Source of the DNA: Streptomyces purpureus
GTDB lineage: Bacteria; Actinomycetota; Actinomycetes; Streptomycetales; Streptomycetaceae
Length of the DNA stretch: 33,570 bases
Assembly: GCF_014648195.1 (NCBI RefSeq)
Contig: NZ_BMQQ01000046.1
Coordinates: 1-33,570, forward strand
Direction of reading: 5' to 3'
In this document: positions 29,772 through 33,570 of the stretch, piece by piece
How positions within the stretch are numbered: the stretch's first letter is position 1
Layout: the number at the start of each line of letters is the position of its first letter
The notes under the pieces: model-generated
What the model saw: only the letters and a program-made list of their open reading frames with translations
Database searches by the model: none
What the model was told of the DNA's origin: nothing
Made by a program: the position numbers and the translations under genes

Positions 29772-31007
29772 GTGGCGGAAGCGGGGCGAGGAGCGGTGGG
29801 CCGGTGGCTCGTCGTATGCCTGTGCCTGCTGCTCGCCCTTGCCGGGGGCTGCGCCGCCCCGGCTGCGGCGCCGACGGACGCCGCGGCCCCGGAGGTCCAG
29901 GCGCTGCTCGACCGGCGCGCCGCCGCGGTCCTCGCCCATGACACCGACGCCCATCTCGCCGCCCTCGACCCGGCCGCGACGGCGCTGCGGGCGGCCGCCC
30001 GCACCGAGCTGGCCAACCTCGCGGACGTGCCACTGAGCTCCTGGTCGTACCGGCTCACCGGCCTGGAGCGGGGCGAGGAGGGCCGGGCCACCGCCCGCGT
30101 GGACCTGAGCTACCGGATCCGCGGCCACGACAGCGGCGCCGTGACCCACGCGCGCGTGCTGGAGCTGACCGAGCGCGACGGCCGCTGGTACGTGAGCGAG
30201 GACCGGCCCGGCGAGCACACCCCGCAGCAGCTGTGGCAGCAGGGTCCCGTCCGGGTCGTCCAGGGCGAGCGCAGCATCGTCATGGGCGTCGGGCAGTCCG
30301 TGGAGCGGCTGCGCGCCATCGCGGCGACGGCGGACACGGCGGTGCCCGCGGTCTCCGCGGGCTGGCCCGAGCGCTGGGCCGGGCGCCTGGTCGTCCTGGT
30401 CCCGGCCTCCGTCGACGCCATGGGCGGCCTGCTGGGCGCCCCCGCGGCCGGCTACCGCGGCATCGCCGCCGTCACCACCGGCGAGAGCGGCGGCGGACCC
30501 GATGCCCCCGCGGACCGGGTGATCGTCAACCCCGAGGCGTACGGCGTGCTGGGGGAGTACGGGCAGCGGATCGTCCTCACCCACGAGACAACGCACGTCG
30601 CCACGCGCGCGTACACCTCCGCCTCGACCCCGATGTGGCTCTCGGAGGGCTTCGCCGACTGGGTCGCCTACCGCGACTCGGCCCGTACGGCCGCCGAGAC
30701 CGCCCCCGAACTCCATGACGCGGTCCACTCGGGCGCCGCGCCCGCCGCGCTCCCCGAGGACGCCGACTTCTCCTTCACCGGGAACGCGGACGCCCTGGCC
30801 CGCGCCTACGAGGGCGGCTGGCTGGCCTGCGAGCTGATCGCCGAGCGCTGGGGCGAGCCGAAGCTGGCCGCCTTCTACCGCGCGGTCGGCGCCCACCCGA
30901 GCAGGGCGGGCGCCGTGGAGAAGGCCATGGACACGGTCCTGTCGACGACCCCGGAGCGGTTCACCGCCGACTGGCGGCAGTACGTACGGGAGCGGCTGGG
31001 GCGCTGA
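29772..31007 (+). CDS. lipoprotein with HExxH metalloprotease motif
   Basis: 411 residues. Lipoprotein signal (LLLALAGGC, C27), a region of about 35-150 resembling a small NTF2-like or scaffold domain (ALDPAA...RDGRWYVSED), and a C-terminal zincin-like part with H271-E-T-T-H275 and the downstream glutamate E292 in SEGFADW, as in gluzincins of the peptidase MA type. Thus an extracellular metallopeptidase attached to the membrane is likely, target unknown. Start GTG 24 bp after the NlpC/P60 stop, no strong ribosome binding site; TACGAT at 29759-29764 is seven bases before it and would allow a leaderless transcript. It may also be read through from the hydrolase gene. Confidence 0.85.
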   Translation: MAEAGRGAVGRWLVVCLCLLLALAGGCAAPAAAPTDAAAPEVQALLDRRAAAVLAHDTDAHLAALDPAATALRAAARTELANLADVPLSSWSYRLTGLERGEEGRATARVDLSYRIRGHDSGAVTHARVLELTERDGRWYVSEDRPGEHTPQQLWQQGPVRVVQGERSIVMGVGQSVERLRAIAATADTAVPAVSAGWPERWAGRLVVLVPASVDAMGGLLGAPAAGYRGIAAVTTGESGGGPDAPADRVIVNPEAYGVLGEYGQRIVLTHETTHVATRAYTSASTPMWLSEGFADWVAYRDSARTAAETAPELHDAVHSGAAPAALPEDADFSFTGNADALARAYEGGWLACELIAERWGEPKLAAFYRAVGAHPSRAGAVEKAMDTVLSTTPERFTADWRQYVRERLGR

Positions 31008-31029
31008 GGCCCCGACGCGGCTGGCAGGA

Positions 31030-32268
31030 TCAGGAGCCGACGAGGGTCTTGCCCCGGGCGGTCTGCACGGGCAGCAGCTCGCGCAGCCGAGGCTCAGTGA
31101 CCGTCTGCCGCCACAGCACCCGGCAGGCCGACAGCGACGCGGCGACCAGCAGACCGTTGCGTACCAGCAGCAGCGCGAGACCCAGCGGGTCGCTGTCCAC
31201 CACGTGCGAGAACCAGACCGGGAACTCGAACTGGGTCACCGCCGTCGCGGCCACCACCAGATGGGCCGGCCGCCGCATCCGGCTGGAGCGGAAGACCAGA
31301 CACACCGCCGCCACCCCGACCAGCCAGATCATGTACTGCGGACTGATCACCCGGCTCGTCGTGGTGAACAGCAGCACGGCCACGAACGCGGCGTCGCACA
31401 CCGTCGTCGGCCCGAACTCACGCGCCTTGATCCGCCACAGCAGCAGCCAGCCGAAGGCCGCCACCGTCAGCGCCAGGGCGATCTTGCTGACCAGCGGCAC
31501 ATAGGGGCCGAGGAACTCCACCGAACCGTAGTTCAGCAGCACCTGCCCCTCCCAGCCGAAGTGCCTCGCCACATGGAAGACCAGCGAGCCGAGCGACTCC
31601 ACCTCGGTGCCCCTGTCCTTCTGGAAGGTCAGGAACGCCAGCGCGCCCGGCATCGCGGCGGTGCACAGGAGCAGCAGCCCGGCCGCCGTCCCCGCCGCCG
31701 TCGACCAGGAGCGCAGCGTGGCCCGGCCGCGCGGGGTGCCCGCGAGCAGCAGTACGGGCCAGACCTTCAGCATCGCGCCGACGCCGGAGAGGAAGCCCAG
31801 CACACGCGGGCTGCGCCCGGCGGCGAGCAGGCCCGCCACGGCGACGGCCGTGACCATCAGGTCGTAGCGGGCGTAGGAGGTCGGGCCGAGCAGCGGCACA
31901 CCCACGATCCAGATCCAGGCCCCGCTCATCGAACGGCCCGGCCGGCGCGCCGTCCACATCAGCAGCCCGAAGACCACCGTGTCGCACAGGAACGCCAGGA
32001 CGAAGAAGGCCGAGGCGTAGTCGAGGAAGGGCAGCAGACCGGGGGAGAGGACCGCGGCGGCCGCGGCCGGCGGGTACTGCCAGGTGACGTCGTCCAGGGG
32101 GTACGTGCCGGTCTTCAGCACCTCGTACCAGCCCTGGTAGATCACCGAAATGTCACTGGTGACGTCGGGGCCGGGGACGACCAGGACCTTGAAGACGCAC
32201 AGGAGCAGGATGGCCCGGGTGAGAATCCACACCGCGACTGGGTATCTTGTGCCCGTTGCGCCGGTCAT
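31030..32268 (-). CDS. GT87-family polyprenol-phosphate mannosyltransferase-like protein
   Basis: 412 residues with about ten membrane helices. The first outer loop has the GT-C type acidic residues and motif DISVIYQGWYEVL (D39) and WQYPP (63-67), matching GT87 enzymes such as PimE that transfer mannose from polyprenyl-phospho-mannose on the outer side of the membrane. The ATG follows GAGGTAGGT. It diverges from the PimB'-like gene, a cytosolic mannosyltransferase of phosphatidylinositol mannoside synthesis, so both could serve mannolipid or glycoprotein building (inference). Ends 22 bp from the lipoprotein gene, convergent with it. Confidence 0.88.
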   Translation of the reverse strand: MTGATGTRYPVAVWILTRAILLLCVFKVLVVPGPDVTSDISVIYQGWYEVLKTGTYPLDDVTWQYPPAAAAAVLSPGLLPFLDYASAFFVLAFLCDTVVFGLLMWTARRPGRSMSGAWIWIVGVPLLGPTSYARYDLMVTAVAVAGLLAAGRSPRVLGFLSGVGAMLKVWPVLLLAGTPRGRATLRSWSTAAGTAAGLLLLCTAAMPGALAFLTFQKDRGTEVESLGSLVFHVARHFGWEGQVLLNYGSVEFLGPYVPLVSKIALALTVAAFGWLLLWRIKAREFGPTTVCDAAFVAVLLFTTTSRVISPQYMIWLVGVAAVCLVFRSSRMRRPAHLVVAATAVTQFEFPVWFSHVVDSDPLGLALLLVRNGLLVAASLSACRVLWRQTVTEPRLRELLPVQTARGKTLVGS

Positions 32269-32376
32269 ACCTACCTCGTCCTTTTCATCCGTGTCTGCGG
32301 CCCTGGTGGGGCCGTGTTCGCGGCGGTCCTGACGCCGGGGCGGGTTGTGCCCGGGCCATCAGGCCGAGCCGTTCGG

Positions 32377-32382
32377 TACTGT
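32377..32382 (+). promoter_or_regulatory. -10 element, probably giving a near-leaderless pimB transcript
   Basis: TACTGT at 32377-32382 puts the RNA start at about 32389, four bases before the ATG. There is no good ribosome binding site, which agrees with leaderless translation, common in Streptomyces. The -35 region is poor. Confidence 0.4.
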
Positions 32383-32392
32383 CGGCGGTGCG

Positions 32393-33535
32393 ATGCACAA
32401 GACCTTGATCGTAACCAACGACTTCCCGCCACGTCCCGGCGGCATCCAGGCTTTCCTGCACAACATGGCACTGCGCCTGGACCCCGAGCGGATCGTCGTC
32501 TACGCCTCCACCTGGAAGCGCGACCGCGAGGGCGTCCGCGCCACCGCAGAGTTCGACGCGGAACAGCCCTTCACGGTTGTCCGTGACCGTACGACCATGC
32601 TGCTTCCCACCCCACGTGTCACCCGGCGCGCGGCCGCGTTGCTGCGCGAGCACGACTGTACGTCGGTCTGGTTCGGCGCCGCAGCGCCCCTCGGCCTGAT
32701 GGCCCCCGCCCTGCGCAGGGCAGGGGCGCGGCGGCTGGTCGCCACGACCCACGGGCACGAGGCCGGCTGGGCGCAGCTGCCCGCCGCGCGGCAGCTGCTG
32801 CGCCGGATCGGCGAGGGCACGGACACCATCACGTACCTCGGCGAGTACACCCGCTCGCGCATCGCCGCCGCGCTCACGCCGGAGGCGGCGGGGCGCATGG
32901 TGCAGCTGCCGCCGGGCGTCGACGAGAAGACCTTCCATCCCGCGTCGGGCGGCGACCTGGTCCGCGAACGGCTCGGCCTGGCCGACCGGCCGGTGGTCGT
33001 CTGCGTCTCGCGGCTGGTGCCGCGCAAGGGCCAGGACACCCTGATCCGCGCCCTGCCGCGGATCCTGCGGCACGTGCCTGACGCGGTGCTGCTGATCGTC
33101 GGCGGCGGCCCCTACGAGGCCGACCTGCGCAAGCTCGCCGCCGAGACGGGCGTGGCCGGATCCGTACGCTTCACGGGCGCGGTCCCGTGGGACGAGCTGC
33201 CCGCGCACTACGGCGCCGGTGACGTCTTCGCCATGCCGTGCCGCACCCGCCGGGGCGGCCTGGACGTCGAGGGCCTCGGCATCGTCTACCTGGAGGCCTC
33301 CGCGACCGGCCTCCCGGTCGTCGCCGGCGACTCGGGCGGCGCCCCCGACGCGGTCCTCGACGGCGAAACGGGCTGGGTGGTCCGCGGCGGCGTCCCCGAG
33401 GACGCGGCCGACCGGATCGTCACCCTGCTCCAGGACCCGGAACTGCGCCGCCGCATGGGCGAGCGGGGCCGGGAGTGGGTCGAGGAGAAGTGGCGCTGGG
33501 ACCAGCTGGCGGAGTCGCTGAAGCAGCTGCTGTAG
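32393..33535 (+). CDS. pimB: GDP-mannose-dependent phosphatidylinositol monomannoside mannosyltransferase (PimB')
   Basis: 380 residues, GT4 (GT-B fold). From memory it closely follows M. tuberculosis Rv2188c: VTNDFPPRPGGIQ (7-19), VWFGAAAPLGLMAP, THGHEAGWAQLP (H120 of the donor site region), CVSRLVPRKGQDTLI (R207, K212 for phosphate contacts), LIVGGGPY, and E293/E301 in DVEGLGIVYLEAS, the E-x7-E donor motif. Rv2188c adds the second mannose to PIM1 at the cytosolic membrane face. Streptomyces also makes PI mannosides, so the same role is likely, though a different acceptor is possible. Complete inside the window; 35 bp remain after it without a gene. Confidence 0.93.
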   Translation: MHKTLIVTNDFPPRPGGIQAFLHNMALRLDPERIVVYASTWKRDREGVRATAEFDAEQPFTVVRDRTTMLLPTPRVTRRAAALLREHDCTSVWFGAAAPLGLMAPALRRAGARRLVATTHGHEAGWAQLPAARQLLRRIGEGTDTITYLGEYTRSRIAAALTPEAAGRMVQLPPGVDEKTFHPASGGDLVRERLGLADRPVVVCVSRLVPRKGQDTLIRALPRILRHVPDAVLLIVGGGPYEADLRKLAAETGVAGSVRFTGAVPWDELPAHYGAGDVFAMPCRTRRGGLDVEGLGIVYLEASATGLPVVAGDSGGAPDAVLDGETGWVVRGGVPEDAADRIVTLLQDPELRRRMGERGREWVEEKWRWDQLAESLKQLL

Positions 33536-33570
33536 CGGTCGGGGGGCGGCCCTGACCGCCGAGGCGCGGC

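Noticed and set aside
1..33570. tRNA or rRNA genes, CRISPR arrays, prophage or integrated plasmid genes, complete insertion sequences
   Set aside because: None seen on either strand; the only mobile-element hints are the left-edge hairpins and the trpD repeat.

Overview
The window reads as a chromosomal core segment of a Streptomyces or a very close actinomycete. It has very high G+C, many GTG starts, 4-bp start/stop overlaps inside operons, and actinobacterial aa3/bcc respiratory genes (a di-haem QcrC, a large Rieske subunit with extra N-terminal membrane helices, a small subunit IV). I see no rRNA, tRNA, CRISPR array, phage module or intact insertion sequence. All assignments come from reading motifs and from recalled family knowledge; no database search was run.

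Layout. Bases 1-100 hold two strong hairpins. 170-5369: a NarL-type histidine kinase/response regulator pair, then an RND efflux permease ending in two strong terminators. 5517-7324: nadA (minus strand), divergent from an A-type Fe-S carrier gene of the erpA type. 7419-9240: two minus-strand hypothetical genes, one a membrane-anchored six-cysteine protein and one a 68-residue protein. 9373-11735: a PfkB kinase resembling mycobacterial adenosine kinase, convergent with a cysteine desulfurase fused to a TusA domain.

12009-21240 is the respiratory block: ctaC-ctaD-ctaF, interrupted by an L,D-transpeptidase and a degenerate receiver protein, then ctaE-qcrC-qcrA-qcrB. Together these encode the cytochrome aa3 oxidase and cytochrome bcc complex, which form a supercomplex in actinobacteria. 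trpD follows, with a short palindromic repeat inserted in frame in its 5' end.

22491-24257 is the most interesting stretch. A promoter starts almost exactly at a SAM-IV riboswitch. Behind it come a rearrangeable hairpin, a six-codon open reading frame with an excellent ribosome binding site, a hairpin with a T run, and finally a class V PLP enzyme. I read this as a possible three-stage SAM-controlled attenuator.

24292-27146 carries a stand-alone RAM domain protein coupled to a rhomboid protease (minus strand), then a small zinc ribbon protein and a coiled-coil NYN-domain protein (plus strand). 27268-33535 is an envelope region: two tandem NlpC/P60 hydrolases with separate promoters, a lipoprotein with an HExxH metalloprotease motif, a GT87 polyprenol-dependent mannosyltransferase (minus strand) and a PimB'-like GDP-mannose transferase.

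The order erpA, adoK, cta/qcr genes, trpD, NlpC/P60, pimB echoes, as I recall it, the Rv2188c-Rv2204c region of Mycobacterium tuberculosis. This suggests an old conserved neighbourhood joining Fe-S and haem respiration, sulfur/SAM metabolism and envelope building.
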